From Collinsella sp. AF25-2LB (GTDB lineage Bacteria > Actinomycetota > Coriobacteriia > Coriobacteriales > Coriobacteriaceae): DNA of 64,000 nucleotides. A program made the position numbers and the translations under genes. Below the pieces are notes generated by a model. It worked only from the letters and a program-made list of their open reading frames with translations. It made no database searches and had not been told where the DNA came from. The stretch is from contig NZ_QRUF01000010.1 in the NCBI RefSeq assembly GCF_003458415.1, positions 1 through 64,000 on the forward strand. The letters are read 5' to 3'. This document shows, in pieces, positions 41,855 to 50,569 of the stretch. Positions within the stretch are counted from its first letter, which is position 1. Each line of letters begins with the position of its first letter.

Positions 41855-42793
41855 ATGCCGACGCCGTTGACCGAACTTTTTTCGCCCGCCTGCCATTTGT
41901 GTCCGCGCCGTTGCGGTGCGGCGCGCGACGAGGGCGCGCGTGGCGTGTGCGGCGCCGACAACACGCTTAAGGTCGCCCGCGCGGCGCTCCATATGTGGGA
42001 GGAGCCGCCCATTTCGGGCGAGGCCGGCTCGGGTACGATTTTCTTTAGCGGCTGTTCGCTCAAATGTATCTATTGCCAGAACCACGAGATCTCGACGGGC
42101 AATTTTGGGCTTGAGATTTCGCCCGAGCGCCTGGTCGAGATTATGCTGGAGCTGCAGGACCAAGGTGCCAATAACATCAATCTGGTGACGGCGACGCATT
42201 ATGCTCACCTGCTGCCGGCCGCGATTGCCGCAGCTCGGGAGCGCGGACTGGTCATTCCAATCGTCTACAACACGAGCGGTTATGAGCGTGCGAGTGCCGT
42301 GGCGGCGCTCGGCGATTTGGTCGACGTGTGGCTTACCGACTTTAAGTATGCCAATGCGGCGCTTGCGCAGTCACTCTCTCATATTAAGGACTACCCGCGC
42401 GTGGCTGTGTCGGGTCTGGCCCAGATGGCGCGCGAAATTGAGCGCCGCGGGGGAGAGCTGGTAGACGGGGACGGGCTCATGAAGCGCGGCATAATCGTGC
42501 GTCATCTGGTGCTGCCGGGGCATGCGGACGATTCGTGCCGCGTGTTGGACCTGGTGTGGCAGACGATGGGCGACGTGCCGATCTCGGTCATGAACCAGTA
42601 CACGCCCAATGCCCTCATGCGCGAACAAGGCGGCGACCTGGCGCGCGCCGTGACGCGCGAGGAGTACGAGCAGGTGCTCGACCATGCCGACGACCTGGGC
42701 TTTACGACGATGTTTTGGCAAGAAGGCGGAGCGGTAGACGAGAGCTTCACCCCGGCGTTCGACACCACCGGCGTCCTCACCAGCGCAAAGTAG
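41855..42793 (+). CDS. Radical SAM protein, pyruvate formate-lyase-activase-like (COG1313 type)
   Basis: A 312-residue radical SAM enzyme with the cluster motif CSLKCIYCQNHEIS (CxxxCxxC), the SAM-binding GGE-like region replaced by NNINLVTATHY, and an N-terminal Cys set PACHLCPRRCGA...RGVCGA that may hold an extra cluster. This arrangement matches the PflA-homologous group annotated as putative pyruvate formate-lyase activating enzyme; its true target is not known. The ATG at 41855 follows TTGGAGCATG. No glycyl-radical enzyme is encoded nearby. Confidence 0.87.
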   Translation: MPTPLTELFSPACHLCPRRCGAARDEGARGVCGADNTLKVARAALHMWEEPPISGEAGSGTIFFSGCSLKCIYCQNHEISTGNFGLEISPERLVEIMLELQDQGANNINLVTATHYAHLLPAAIAAARERGLVIPIVYNTSGYERASAVAALGDLVDVWLTDFKYANAALAQSLSHIKDYPRVAVSGLAQMAREIERRGGELVDGDGLMKRGIIVRHLVLPGHADDSCRVLDLVWQTMGDVPISVMNQYTPNALMREQGGDLARAVTREEYEQVLDHADDLGFTTMFWQEGGAVDESFTPAFDTTGVLTSAK

Positions 42794-42903
42794 TGCGCTC
42801 GCCGATGATTTTTCTGGGACGGGGATTAAAAAATCATCGAGAGGATCGCCTGCTCGAAAAGTTGTCAAAATAGCCGCGTCCCAAAAAGACTGGGTATTGG
42901 GCG

Positions 42904-42931
42904 TTGACAGTTGGCGAGCCGTAGGTAAAAT
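42904..42931 (+). promoter_or_regulatory. Promoter of tRNA-Ala
   Basis: TTGACA at 42904-42909 and TAAAAT at 42926-42931 are spaced 16 bases apart and end 13 bases before the tRNA. A TGGGACGGGG/CGTCCCA inverted repeat lies directly upstream at about 42818-42890. Confidence 0.7.
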
Positions 42932-42944
42932 ATCAACTTGTCTT

Positions 42945-43017
42945 GGGGACGTAGCTCAGTTGGGAGAGCGCTGCCGTCGCATGGCAGAGGCCGAGGGTTC
43001 GACTCCCTTCGTCTCCA
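42945..43017 (+). tRNA. tRNA-Ala(CGC)
   Basis: A full cloverleaf can be drawn: acceptor GGGGACG/CGTCTCC, D-arm GCTC...GAGC, anticodon stem CTGCC/GGCAG with loop GTCGCAT (anticodon CGC), T-arm GAGGG TTCGACT CCC. The discriminator is A; CCA is not encoded. It reads GCG codons. Confidence 0.95.
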
Positions 43018-43032
43018 CCCTTGGATTTGATA

Positions 43033-43064
43033 AGCCGCTGACATTGTGTCGGCGGCTTTTTTTA
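43033..43064 (+). terminator. Terminator downstream of tRNA-Ala
   Basis: AGCCGCTGAC pairs with GTCGGCGGCT, followed by TTTTTTT. It ends 18 bases before the next start codon. Confidence 0.8.
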
Positions 43065-43081
43065 AAAGAAAGGGCTGTACC

Positions 43082-43522
43082 ATGGCCAAGCTTGAGTCCC
43101 AACCACTGTCTGCCGAGGAACGCGCCGAGTTGGAAGAGCTCCGCGCCGAGAAAGCTCGTCGCGAGGCCCAGGAAGAGGCACGCCGCGAGCGTGAGGAGCT
43201 GGCCGCCCTGCGTGCCGAGCGTGCGAAGGCCGAGGAGGCCGCCGCGAACGTCGCCCCCGCGCCCAAGCCCGCCGCCGCGAAGCCCGCGCCCACCGCACCT
43301 AAACCTCAGCCTAAAAAGGTCGCTCGTTCCAAGTCCGTCGAGCCCAAGCCGAGCCGTGACGAGATGACCTTTGCCCAGCGCATGGTTACCTCCAAGGAGC
43401 CTACGGGCGAGAACGAGATCCCTGGCATGGCGCCGGCTCAAAAAATCATCATTGTCCTTGCCCTCATCGCGTTTGTCATCTTTATGGGCTACACGATCCT
43501 GACCAGCATGGGCCTGCTCTAG
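43082..43522 (+). CDS. Coiled-coil, tail-anchored membrane protein of unknown function
   Basis: A 146-residue protein. Residues about 5-62 are a highly charged Glu/Arg/Ala heptad region (predicted coiled coil), then an Ala/Pro/Lys-rich linker (about 63-95), and a single hydrophobic helix at the C-terminus (IIIVLALIAFVIFMGYTIL). The topology suggests a tail-anchored or membrane-tethered scaffold. No family is recognised. GAAAGGGCTGTACC precedes the ATG. It lies between the tRNA-Ala terminator and pncB. Confidence 0.75.
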   Translation: MAKLESQPLSAEERAELEELRAEKARREAQEEARREREELAALRAERAKAEEAAANVAPAPKPAAAKPAPTAPKPQPKKVARSKSVEPKPSRDEMTFAQRMVTSKEPTGENEIPGMAPAQKIIIVLALIAFVIFMGYTILTSMGLL

Positions 43523-43606
43523 CCCATTCGCGCTGGGTGCCATGCCCGAACACTCTGCCCTTTTCCAACCCTCAACCTCTGCACAACGCATCCGAAAGGT
43601 CGCCCC

Positions 43607-45112
43607 ATGGCTTTGACCGACATCTCGCATCCCACCGACATTGCAATGCTCACCGATCTGTACGAGCTCACTATGGCCCAGGGCCTGTGGGAGAGCGGCA
43701 AGGCCAATGAGCAGGGTTGTTTTACCGCGTTTTACCGCGACCATCCTTTTGGCAGCGCCTATGCCGTCATGTGCGGCACCGCCGAACTGCCCGAGCTGGT
43801 CGAGAATCTGCGCTTTACGCCCGAGGACATCGACTACCTCGCCTCGCTCCAGGCCCCGGCCGGCGGCGCGATGTTCAAGCCTGGATTCCTCGACTACCTG
43901 CGCGATTTTCGTGCGCATGTAAACATCGACGCCGTCCCCGAGGGCGAGCTCGTCTTTCCGCGCGAACCCATGGTGCGCGTCACCGGCCCCGCGCTTGAAT
44001 GCCAGCTGCTTGAGACGGCGCTGCTCAACATCGTTGGGTTCCAGACGCTTGTCGCCACCAAGACGGCGCGCGTGGTGCTCGCCGCCGACGGTCGCCCCGT
44101 GGCGGAGTTTGGCCTGCGCCGCGCCCAGGGTCCCGATGGCGGCCTGGCCGTTGCGCGCGCGAGCTACGTTGCCGGCTGCTCCTCTACGTCCAATGTGCTC
44201 GCCGGCCGCCGCTATGGTATTCCCGTCTTTGGCACGCATGCGCACAGCTGGGTGATGAGCTTCGATTCCGAGCTCGAGGCCTTCCGCGCCTTTGCCAAGT
44301 CGAGCCCCAAGAACTGTACGCTGCTCATCGACACCTATGACGTGCGCGAGGGCTGCGAGCATGCCATTACGGTTGCCAAGGAGATGGAGGCGGTGGGCGA
44401 GCGTCTGTCGGCTATTCGCATCGACTCCGGCGACCTCGCCAAGCTCTCCAAGTATGTTCGCGGCCGTTTTGATGCCGAGGGCCTGCCCTATGTGGGGATC
44501 TCGGTTTCCAACGATCTTGACGAGTACACGATTCAGTCGCTGCTGGACCAGGGCGCGCCCATCGATAGCTTTGGCGTGGGTACCAAGCTCGCGACCTGCT
44601 ATGACCAGCCGGCGCTGGGTGGCGTGTACAAGCTTTCCGCCCGCCGTGCGAGCGAGACAGATCCATGGACGCCGGTGGTCAAGCTCTCCGAGCAGCCCTA
44701 TAAGCGCACGATCCCGGGTGTGCAACGCGTGCGCCGTTATTACGACGGCTTTGGCGGCCCAGTCTGCGACATGATCTACGACGAGGACCATCTGGCGGGG
44801 GAGGGCGCCGCGCGCGGCAATACCCTCGTGGCCGTGAATGATGCCGCCCTGGTGACCGACGTGTCCGAACTTGAGTATCGCGAGCTGCTGGTGCCGATCG
44901 TGCGCGATGGCAGTGCGGTGGCTCCGCGTGAGAGCATCCAGGACGCGCGCGAGCGCTGTGCTTGGGCGCTCGATCATCTGGACGCAGCTTTCAAGCGCTT
45001 CCTGTACCCGCAGACCTATGTGGTGGGCATGGAGCAGGGCCTGGCTCAGGTGCGCGACGAGCTCGTGCGCAAGAACATGGCCGCGGCTTCGGCCTTCCCC
45101 TGGGCAAAATGA
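43607..45112 (+). CDS. pncB: Nicotinate phosphoribosyltransferase
   Basis: Salvages nicotinate to nicotinate mononucleotide for NAD synthesis, using PRPP and ATP. The 501-residue length and motifs fit the long NAPRTase class: YELTMAQGLWESGK near the N-terminus, GTHAHSWVMSFDSE (phosphoribosyl site and the phosphorylated-His region), LIDTYDVREG and IRIDSGDLAKLS. GAAAGG precedes the ATG. No other NAD genes are adjacent. Only the aspartate-oxidase-like flavoprotein at 62082 might touch the same pathway, and that link is weak. Confidence 0.94.
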   Translation: MALTDISHPTDIAMLTDLYELTMAQGLWESGKANEQGCFTAFYRDHPFGSAYAVMCGTAELPELVENLRFTPEDIDYLASLQAPAGGAMFKPGFLDYLRDFRAHVNIDAVPEGELVFPREPMVRVTGPALECQLLETALLNIVGFQTLVATKTARVVLAADGRPVAEFGLRRAQGPDGGLAVARASYVAGCSSTSNVLAGRRYGIPVFGTHAHSWVMSFDSELEAFRAFAKSSPKNCTLLIDTYDVREGCEHAITVAKEMEAVGERLSAIRIDSGDLAKLSKYVRGRFDAEGLPYVGISVSNDLDEYTIQSLLDQGAPIDSFGVGTKLATCYDQPALGGVYKLSARRASETDPWTPVVKLSEQPYKRTIPGVQRVRRYYDGFGGPVCDMIYDEDHLAGEGAARGNTLVAVNDAALVTDVSELEYRELLVPIVRDGSAVAPRESIQDARERCAWALDHLDAAFKRFLYPQTYVVGMEQGLAQVRDELVRKNMAAASAFPWAK

Positions 45113-45119
45113 TCCGAAG

Positions 45120-45154
45120 GGGACGGAGGAAAACGGATCATTTTCGTCCGTCCC
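45120..45154 (+). terminator. GGGACGGA hairpin after pncB
   Basis: GGGACGGA pairs with TCCGTCCC; overlapping it, GATCCG at 45111 pairs with CGGATC at 45134, so two alternative hairpins share the region. It belongs to the GGGACGG word family. Confidence 0.6.
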
Positions 45155-45215
45155 GCACCGGGTGCCCCGGCTGCTCCAGCTCGCCCGCCTGCTCAACACT
45201 CGATTGGTTTGACGT

Positions 45216-46343
45216 ATGACGACTTCTTATAAGACGATGGTGGTAAAGATCGGTTCGTCCACGGTGGTGGGCGCCGATGGCAAGGTCAACCGCTCCTTTA
45301 TCGGTGGGCTTGCCGACCAGGCCGCAGCCCTGCGCAAGCTCGGCTGGCGCCTGGTCGTGGTGAGCTCGGGCGCTATCGCCTGTGGCTATCCCGTGCTGGG
45401 CTTCGACCGCAAACCGGTCGGCGATCTGCCGAGCCTGCAGGCCTGCGCCTCGGCCGGTCAGTGCATCATCTCGTCGGCCTACGACGAGGAGTTTCATGCG
45501 CGCGACCTGCTCACCTCGCTTGTGCTGCTCACGCGCCACGACACGGCTCGCCGTACGTCCTACCTGCACGCGCGCGACGCCCTGCTGCGCCTGGTGGAGC
45601 TTGGCGTGGTGCCGGTCGTCAACGAGAACGATACCGTTACCGTCGATGAGATCAAGTTTGGCGACAACGACACACTGGCGGCGCTTGTAAGCTGCCTGGT
45701 TTCTGCCGATCTGTGTGTGACGCTCTCGGACATCGATGGTCTCTATACCGCCAATCCACATGAGGACCCCACGGCCGAGTTTGTCCCGGTCGTGCATAAG
45801 ATCGATGCCAAGATCATCGCCTCGGCGGGCGATTCTTCCACATCGGTGGGCACGGGCGGCATGATTACCAAGATTCGCGCGAGCCGCATTCTCATGACGG
45901 CGGGCATTCAGAGCGTGATTTGCTCGGGCGAGGAGCCCGATGCGCTCGTGCGCCTGGCCCTCGGCGAGAGCGTGGGTACGCTGTTCGATCCGCCGGCGGA
46001 GCGCCTGGACATTGCACCCCGCAAGCTGTGGATTGCACTGGGCGACAAGGCGCACGGCTCGGTGACGGTTGATGACGGCGCCGCGAAGGCGCTGGTCAGC
46101 CGCGGATCGTCGCTGCTCGCGGTGGGTATTCGCGAGGTCGATGGCCAGTTTGCCGAGGGCGATGTGCTCGACGTGTGCGACCCGAGCGGCATGGTTGTCG
46201 CCCGCGGTATCGCCGAGGCCGATTCGGACGTGCTGGAGCTCGCCGCCGGCCGCCGCCAGGACCAGATTGCCAGCAACCGCCTGCTCGCAGACCTGGCCGA
46301 GAAGCCCGCAATCCATAGGGACAACTTGATAGTGTTTGCATAA
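45216..46343 (+). CDS. proB: Glutamate 5-kinase
   Basis: First step of proline synthesis: phosphorylates glutamate. The 375-residue protein has the amino-acid kinase fold (VVKIGSSTVVG, VVSSGAIACG, VVNENDTVTVDEIKFGDND, GTGGMITKIRAS) and a C-terminal PUA domain (about 275-375). The kinase product is passed to ProA, encoded 1.6 kb downstream; the two genes are split by an opposite-strand peptidase gene. No strong ribosome site precedes the ATG. Confidence 0.95.
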   Translation: MTTSYKTMVVKIGSSTVVGADGKVNRSFIGGLADQAAALRKLGWRLVVVSSGAIACGYPVLGFDRKPVGDLPSLQACASAGQCIISSAYDEEFHARDLLTSLVLLTRHDTARRTSYLHARDALLRLVELGVVPVVNENDTVTVDEIKFGDNDTLAALVSCLVSADLCVTLSDIDGLYTANPHEDPTAEFVPVVHKIDAKIIASAGDSSTSVGTGGMITKIRASRILMTAGIQSVICSGEEPDALVRLALGESVGTLFDPPAERLDIAPRKLWIALGDKAHGSVTVDDGAAKALVSRGSSLLAVGIREVDGQFAEGDVLDVCDPSGMVVARGIAEADSDVLELAAGRRQDQIASNRLLADLAEKPAIHRDNLIVFA

Positions 46344-46344
46344 A

Positions 46345-46393
46345 GAGAGGCAGCGCTGCGGCTCGTTTTGCCAGCAGTGCTGCCTCTCCTTTT
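46345..46393 (+). terminator. Terminator of proB
   Basis: GAGAGGCAGCGCTGC pairs with GCAGTGCTGCCTCTC (one mismatch), followed by CTTTT. It starts at the stop codon. Confidence 0.8.
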
Positions 46394-46424
46394 CCGGCAC
46401 TTGGGGACGTTCCTATTGTGCCGG
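46394..46424. repeat. CCGGCAC...GTGCCGG hairpin with GGGGACGTTCC loop
   Basis: CCGGCAC and GTGCCGG flank TTGGGGACGTTCCTATT. It matches the arms and core of the array at 33643-33744. A further TGGGGACACTCCTTTGC follows at 46430. Confidence 0.8.
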
Positions 46425-46444
46425 CAGGTGGGGACACTCCTTTG

Positions 46445-47863
46445 CTAGAAGATTCGGCGCAGGTCTCCGCGGTTGAGGGACTCGTCGAAGAGGTGCTTGA
46501 ATACCACACTGCCGTGCAGGCCGTCGTGCTCGAACTCGTTGGTTACCCAGGCGTGCGAGTTGCCCACGCGGCTGAGCGTGTCGAGCTGCAGACTCGAATC
46601 GACGTACATGTCATCGAAGTACACCGCGGCCTGGAGCGGCACCTCGTTGCAGGCCAGGCGCTGCGGGTCATAGATCTTGTCCCAGCTGGTGTCTTCCATC
46701 AGCAGGTCCATGGCGGGCTTGAAGGGCTTGAGCTCGGGCATCTGCTCGAACATCCACGGGAACATGGCCTCGCCGGTAAACATGAGCGGGCGCGCGAGGG
46801 TGTCGAACTCGGCGTGGTGTGCCTTCTCTTCAGCTGCGGCCCAGCCAATGGGCATAGTGTCACCGTCGGCGTATATGAACTCCTGCAGCGTCCAGTACAG
46901 CGGATTCGTGCGCGTGTTGGTGCGCTCGAAGGCGCGCATCAAAAAGCTGTCGGATACCGAGGAGCCGCAGCTCAGCGTACCGTCGCCTGTAACAAACGCG
47001 TGATCGATAATCCAATGCATGCGCTCAAAGCTCGGCTTCATGCCAAAGTCGCTGCCCATGAGCTGTAGGCGCTCGACCGTCATTGGCGAGCCGTCGGGCA
47101 GTACGGGCTTCTGAGCCTCGAGCGCATCGGCCAGGGCTGCCACGCGCTCGACATCGGCGGGGTAACGGTCGTAATACTGCTGCGTCTTGGCGGCCATGCG
47201 CGGGAAGGTGTGCGCGTAGACCTCGCTGGCGCTCGCCGGCACGTGCGGAATGCCGCCGCAGGTAAAGCTTGCCGCCACGCCCTCGGGGAAGAGCGACAGA
47301 TAGCTCAACGTCAAAAAGCCGCCGTAGCTCTGCCCGAGTGTGACCCAGGGCTTGCCGCCAAAGCCCACCAGGCGCAGGTACTCAAAATCGCGCACGATGG
47401 AGCTGGTGAGGTGACGCTTGAGGAAGTCCGCCTGCGAGCGGGCCGCATCGGAGCCTGCCGCCTCGGCGCGCTCGCCCAGTGCGGCAATCGTGCGCCCGTC
47501 TACACAGCTGCTGCGCCCGGTACCGCGCTGGTCGGGCAGGACCACGCGGAAGTGCTTGACGGCCTCCTCGATCCAGCCATCGCTTGTGGGTGACAGCGGA
47601 CGCGGGCTCTCGCCGCCGGGGCCGCCCTGCAAAAACAGAAGCAGCGGCAGATCGTCGTTGATGCGGTCGGGCGCGCAAACCACGCGGTAGAAGAGCTTGA
47701 TGCTCTCGGGCGCGCCGGCGATTGGTGCCGGCATAGCGCCGCGGCGCATGGTGCTGCCGACGGCCAGGAGCATTGGCTCCAGGCCGCGCCAGTCGAGGGG
47801 GACGTCGATGCTGTGGTCCTCGACATACAGGCCGGGGACGTGGTACGAAGTAATGAGGGCCAT
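46445..47863 (-). CDS. Prolyl aminopeptidase (proline iminopeptidase), large type
   Basis: Alpha/beta-hydrolase of 472 residues that releases N-terminal proline from peptides. Oxyanion region FLQGGPGGESPRP, a conserved LPDQRGTGRSS, nucleophile elbow LGQSYGGFLTLSY, late acid in YFDDMYVD and catalytic His in EHDGLHG. It has a large cap domain between. The start at 47863 (MALITSYHVPG) follows GGAAGACTCAC. It lies between proB and proA on the opposite strand, so proline supply by peptide cleavage and by synthesis are neighbours. Confidence 0.88.
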   Translation of the reverse strand: MALITSYHVPGLYVEDHSIDVPLDWRGLEPMLLAVGSTMRRGAMPAPIAGAPESIKLFYRVVCAPDRINDDLPLLLFLQGGPGGESPRPLSPTSDGWIEEAVKHFRVVLPDQRGTGRSSCVDGRTIAALGERAEAAGSDAARSQADFLKRHLTSSIVRDFEYLRLVGFGGKPWVTLGQSYGGFLTLSYLSLFPEGVAASFTCGGIPHVPASASEVYAHTFPRMAAKTQQYYDRYPADVERVAALADALEAQKPVLPDGSPMTVERLQLMGSDFGMKPSFERMHWIIDHAFVTGDGTLSCGSSVSDSFLMRAFERTNTRTNPLYWTLQEFIYADGDTMPIGWAAAEEKAHHAEFDTLARPLMFTGEAMFPWMFEQMPELKPFKPAMDLLMEDTSWDKIYDPQRLACNEVPLQAAVYFDDMYVDSSLQLDTLSRVGNSHAWVTNEFEHDGLHGSVVFKHLFDESLNRGDLRRIF

Positions 47864-47975
47864 GTGAGTCTTCCGTTCGTTGCGGTGTTTCGGGTTGACC
47901 AATTCTACCGCCGCGGGCGAGGCCATGCGCAAATCGGCTACCATGGTTGCAAACTTCTAGGAGAAAGGGCCGTCC

Positions 47976-49262
47976 ATGTCGGTCGATATAGCCACGTATG
48001 TCCACGATCTTGCCGTTGCCGCTAAGGCAGCGTCGGCCTCGCTTGCCACGGCGAGCGACGAGCAGCGCCAGGAGGCCGTGCGCGCCATGGCCGCAGCACT
48101 GCGCAACGGTATCGACTCCATCGTCGCCGCCAACGAGCTCGATATGTCCGCTGCGCGTGATGCGGGCACCTCGGTCGGATTGCTCGATCGTCTGCTGCTG
48201 ACGCCCGAGCGCGTCGAGGGCATGGCCGCCGGCCTGGAGAAGCTCGCCGAGCTGCCCGATCCCGTGGGCCGCGTGCTCGATCACCGTGTGCTTGCGAGTG
48301 GCGTGGACCTTACGCGCGTGAGTGTGCCGCTGGGCCTGGTTGCCATGGTCTACGAGGCGCGCCCCAACGTGACGGCCGATGCCGCGGGCATCTGCATCCG
48401 CACCGGCAACGCCTGCATCCTGCGCGGCGGTTCGCTGGCCTACCACTCGTGCGCCATGATTGCCGAACTGCTGGCCGATGCGCTTGAGGCCCAGGGCTTT
48501 CCACGCGAAGCTATCTCGATGATCGAGTCCACCGACCGCGAGGCCACCGGCGAGCTCATGAAGCTCCGCGGTATTGTCGATGTGCTCATTCCGCGTGGCG
48601 GTGCGGGCCTGATCCAGCGCTGCGTGCGCGAGTCGCTTGTGCCGGTGATCGAGACGGGCACAGGCAACTGCCACATCTACGTGCATGAATCCGCCGATTT
48701 TGACAAGGCGCTCAACATTATCGTCAACGCTAAGACGCAGCGCGTGGGCGTGTGCAATGCCGCCGAGTCGCTGCTGGTCGACCGTGCCGTGGCGGATTCG
48801 TTTTTGCCGGCGGTCGTTGCCGTGCTGCACGACCACGGCGTGCTGATTCACGGCGACGAGGCCACGTGCGCCGCATGCGCTGCCGCCGGGCTTGCCGAGG
48901 GCGACGACTATGTAGCCGCGACTGAGGAGGACTGGGGCCGCGAGTATCTGGCGCTCGAGATGAGCGTGAAGGTCGTGGCGAACGAGGACGAAGCCATCGC
49001 GCACATCAACCGCTACGGCACCATGCACTCCGAGGCCATCGTTGCCGAGGACGAGGATGCCTGCGAGCGCTTCCTGGACGCGGTCGATGCCTCGGCCGTG
49101 TATGCCAACGCCAGCACGCGCTTCACCGACGGCGGCGAGTTTGGCCTGGGCGCCGAGATCGGCATCTCGACCCAAAAGCTCCACGCCCGCGGCCCCTTTG
49201 CCGCCGAGGCCCTCACTACCTACAAATACAAGCTCCGCGGCACCGGCCAGGTCCGTCCCTAA
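47976..49262 (+). CDS. proA: Gamma-glutamyl phosphate reductase
   Basis: Reduces glutamyl-5-phosphate to the semialdehyde for proline synthesis. The 428-residue aldehyde-dehydrogenase-fold protein has VPLGLVAMVYEARPNVTAD, the motif GTGNCHIYVHE and the active Cys in QRVGVCNAAESLL. AGGAGAAAGGG precedes the ATG. It is separated from proB by the peptidase gene. Confidence 0.95.
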   Translation: MSVDIATYVHDLAVAAKAASASLATASDEQRQEAVRAMAAALRNGIDSIVAANELDMSAARDAGTSVGLLDRLLLTPERVEGMAAGLEKLAELPDPVGRVLDHRVLASGVDLTRVSVPLGLVAMVYEARPNVTADAAGICIRTGNACILRGGSLAYHSCAMIAELLADALEAQGFPREAISMIESTDREATGELMKLRGIVDVLIPRGGAGLIQRCVRESLVPVIETGTGNCHIYVHESADFDKALNIIVNAKTQRVGVCNAAESLLVDRAVADSFLPAVVAVLHDHGVLIHGDEATCAACAAAGLAEGDDYVAATEEDWGREYLALEMSVKVVANEDEAIAHINRYGTMHSEAIVAEDEDACERFLDAVDASAVYANASTRFTDGGEFGLGAEIGISTQKLHARGPFAAEALTTYKYKLRGTGQVRP

Positions 49263-49276
49263 ACCTGTTGCAAACG

Positions 49277-49316
49277 AAAAACCACCACAAAGGTGCCTGT
49301 CCCCTTTGCGGTGGTT
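49277..49316. repeat. CCACCACAAAGG hairpin repeat, copy 7
   Basis: AAAAACCACCACAAAGG, loop TGCCTGTCC, CCTTTGCGGTGGTT; one stem mismatch. It lies 14 bases after the proA stop and 18 bases before the end of the HD gene. Confidence 0.9.
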
Positions 49317-49333
49317 ATAGGTGGCGTGGGCGG

Positions 49334-49933
49334 TTAGGCCTGGAAGGTGTCGCGATCGGGAGCGAAGGATTGCATGGCCGCGATGGTACGGTCGAAGAGC
49401 TCGGGAAGCTCCCAGCCCAGCATCTCGGCGCCCTGCGAAATCACGTCACGCGAGCAGCCGGCGGCAAAGCGCTTGTCCTTGAACTTCTTCTTGAGCGACT
49501 TGGTCGTAAAGTCCATAACGCTCTTGCTCGGGCGCATGATGACTGCAGCGCCGATCAGGCCGGTGAGCTCATCGCAGGCAAACAGGATCTTTTCCATCTG
49601 CAGCTCGGGTTTGGGCAGCGAGGTGTTGAAGTCCGACGTGTGCGTCTGGATGGCGCGAATGAGCTCGGGAGACGCACCTTCGCCCTCAAGAATCTCGGCA
49701 GCATAGATGGTGTGGTTCATGGGGTCGTCCTCATGCTCCTCCCAATCCAGGTCGTGCAGCAGACCGACGATGCCCCAAAACTCCTCGTTCTCGGGGTCGA
49801 ACTCGCGCGCAAAGTAGCGCATAGTGCTCTCGACCGTCTCGCCATGGGTGATGTGGAACGGGTCCTTGTTGTGTTCGTTGAGCAGTTCGAACGCGCGGTC
49901 GCGGGTGATTCCGGCGGTAAGCGGCTCTGCCAT
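49334..49933 (-). CDS. HD-superfamily hydrolase
   Basis: A 199-residue HD-domain protein. Ligands: His in PFHITHGETVE, the HD pair in GLLHDLDWEEHEDDP, a His in IQTHTSDF and a late Asp in FACDELTGLI. It is predicted as a metal phosphohydrolase or nucleotidase; the substrate is unknown. GGAGTCTCTT lies before the ATG. It sits between two repeat copies (7 and 8), which probably terminate transcription on both sides. Confidence 0.85.
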   Translation of the reverse strand: MAEPLTAGITRDRAFELLNEHNKDPFHITHGETVESTMRYFAREFDPENEEFWGIVGLLHDLDWEEHEDDPMNHTIYAAEILEGEGASPELIRAIQTHTSDFNTSLPKPELQMEKILFACDELTGLIGAAVIMRPSKSVMDFTTKSLKKKFKDKRFAAGCSRDVISQGAEMLGWELPELFDRTIAAMQSFAPDRDTFQA

Positions 49934-49987
49934 AAGAGACTCCTTGTGCTCGTGGGTATCGATAAGAATGAATACTACTAGAACAAG

Positions 49988-50028
49988 AAAACCACCACAA
50001 AGGTGTCTGTCCCCTTTGTGGTGGTTTT
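49988..50028. repeat. CCACCACAAAGG hairpin repeat, copy 8
   Basis: AAAACCACCACAAAGG, loop TGTCTGTCC, CCTTTGTGGTGGTTTT. It lies downstream of the minus-strand carD gene by 12 bases and could terminate it. Confidence 0.9.
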
Positions 50029-50040
50029 GGCGCGGTTGGG

Positions 50041-50526
50041 TTAGTTGAGGGCGGCTTGGGCTAGGCGGGCTTCGGCGTCCTCCTCGGTGACGCCCAAGGC
50101 CACGGCGAACTCCTCGATGGAGCGACGCTTGGCCTCCTTGAGTACGCGCATGTAGTAAGAGCTGGGCTTTTTATCAGCTTCCTCGGCCTGGCGAATGCGG
50201 TGCATCATGGTCTTTGCCACGCGGACCGTCTCGGGCGCGCCCAGCTTGAGCTGCTGCTTAAAGTGCGTCTCCTCAAGCGAGCTGTTACGCTCGGTAAAGG
50301 TGTCGCACTCCAGCTCGTCATAGTGGCTCAGCAGGTGCTCGGCATCTTGCTGGGAGATGGCGGCATGCAAACGATCGGCCTGCGCCACGGGGTACATGAG
50401 GATCGTCTGCGCATGTCCCTGCTTGGTCTCGAGCAACAGCATGGGCTGCGGCGTGTCGTCCCTAAAACCGACGACGGTGCAGACTCCCTGACCCGGATGA
50501 ATGACGTGTTGACCGATTGAGAACAT
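50041..50526 (-). CDS. CarD/CdnL-family RNA-polymerase-binding regulator
   Basis: A 161-residue transcription factor. The N-terminal domain (MFSIGQHVIHPGQGVCTVVG) is the RNA-polymerase-interacting, Tudor-like fold shared with TRCF. The C-terminal helical part (LGAPETVRVAKTMMHRIRQ to the end) would touch promoter DNA upstream of the -10. Members stabilise open complexes at rRNA and other promoters. GGAGGTAGC precedes the ATG. It is transcribed alone, with an AT-rich palindrome upstream. Confidence 0.88.
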   Translation of the reverse strand: MFSIGQHVIHPGQGVCTVVGFRDDTPQPMLLLETKQGHAQTILMYPVAQADRLHAAISQQDAEHLLSHYDELECDTFTERNSSLEETHFKQQLKLGAPETVRVAKTMMHRIRQAEEADKKPSSYYMRVLKEAKRRSIEEFAVALGVTEEDAEARLAQAALN

Positions 50527-50540
50527 GCTACCTCCAACTT

Positions 50541-50556
50541 ATACGAATTTACGTAT
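50541..50556 (-). promoter_or_regulatory. ATACG-N6-CGTAT palindrome upstream of carD
   Basis: ATACGAATTTACGTAT has perfect 5-bp arms and lies 15 bases before the carD start, in a position where an operator or promoter element would overlap the transcription start. The binding factor is unknown. Confidence 0.3.
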
Positions 50557-50569
50557 GTCTAGAATAACA

